Shown piece by piece: positions 5,226-5,324 of a stretch of DNA of 5,324 bases (its first letter is position 1; every line of letters begins with the position of its first letter). The stretch is from Verrucomicrobiales bacterium (lineage in GTDB: Bacteria > Verrucomicrobiota > Verrucomicrobiia > Verrucomicrobiales > DEV007). Made by a program: the position numbers and the translations under genes. The stretch lies in contig SLGN01000633.1 in the NCBI GenBank assembly GCA_007123695.1, positions 1 through 5,324 on the forward strand, written 5' to 3'. The notes beneath the pieces are model-generated. The model saw only the letters and a list, made by a program, of their open reading frames with translations, was not told where the DNA came from and made no database searches.

Positions 5226-5324
5226 TAGCCGAGCGCCTGTAGCCTGGCGATCTCTTCGAGGAAGCCGGGGTAGCTGGTCTCGATGCACTCGACGCCCTTG
5301 ATCACGGTCTCGCCCTCGGCGAAG
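5225..5324 (-). CDS. aroA: 3-phosphoshikimate 1-carboxyvinyltransferase (EPSP synthase), C-terminal end only
   Basis: The frame entering from the right edge gives 32 residues ending at TAG (5225-5227). They read FAEGETVIKGVECIETSYPG followed by FLEEIARLQALG. A strand with GETVI, then the acidic residue-Cys-x-x-(T/S)-S-(Y/F)-P-x-F pattern and a short closing helix is the C-terminal signature of EPSP synthase, which joins shikimate-3-phosphate and PEP in the sixth step of the shikimate pathway in the cytoplasm. MurA, the related enzyme, ends differently. Only the tail is seen, so catalytic residues cannot be checked. The long palindrome starts inside its stop codon. Confidence 0.75.
   Translation of the reverse strand, partial: FAEGETVIKGVECIETSYPGFLEEIARLQALG

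Overview
The window is GC-rich bacterial DNA, densely coded on both strands. The gene content (a GYF_2-like plus bacterial PH membrane protein, a single-pass von Willebrand-A-like protein and an exported thioredoxin-like protein with a helical tail) resembles what I associate with Verrucomicrobiota, possibly Opitutae. That placement is inference from protein style; no marker gene here fixes it.

Layout. (1) Bases 1-309, minus strand: a 35-residue small ORF whose stop codon overlaps the TTG start of a DUF402-family gene that runs off the left edge. (2) Bases 400-1730, plus strand: a two-gene unit joined by an ATGA stop/start overlap, encoding a YbjN/type III chaperone-like small protein and a two-TM protein with a GYF_2-like head, an extremely acidic linker and a bacterial PH (bPH_2) domain. 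It is divergent from unit 1. (3) Bases 1731-1918: a convergent intergenic gap with a small AT-rich island. (4) Bases 1919-2863, minus strand: an exported thioredoxin-fold protein that keeps only the second cysteine of CxxC. (5) Bases 2864-3105: a gap holding a strong bulged hairpin. (6) Bases 3106-5046, minus strand: a 646-residue protein with a TPR-like head, a Pro-rich linker, one TM helix and a vWA-like domain whose metal-site residues are degraded. (7) Bases 5047-5224: a gap with a reasonable sigma-70-type promoter and a near-perfect 29-bp-arm palindrome. (8) Bases 5225-5324, minus strand: the C-terminus of an EPSP synthase (aroA).

The minus-strand genes aroA, vWA-like and thioredoxin-like run in the same direction, but gaps of about 180 and 240 bases, each with a hairpin, separate them, so one simple operon is not certain. 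The vWA-like and thioredoxin-like products would both act at or outside the inner membrane, and both have lost residues that define their families' usual chemistry, which suggests binding or scaffold roles. The plus-strand pair looks like a tightly coupled unit of unknown function. I see no CRISPR, rRNA, tRNA, transposase, or recognisable defence or biosynthetic cluster. The most interesting non-coding item is the long palindrome overlapping the aroA stop.
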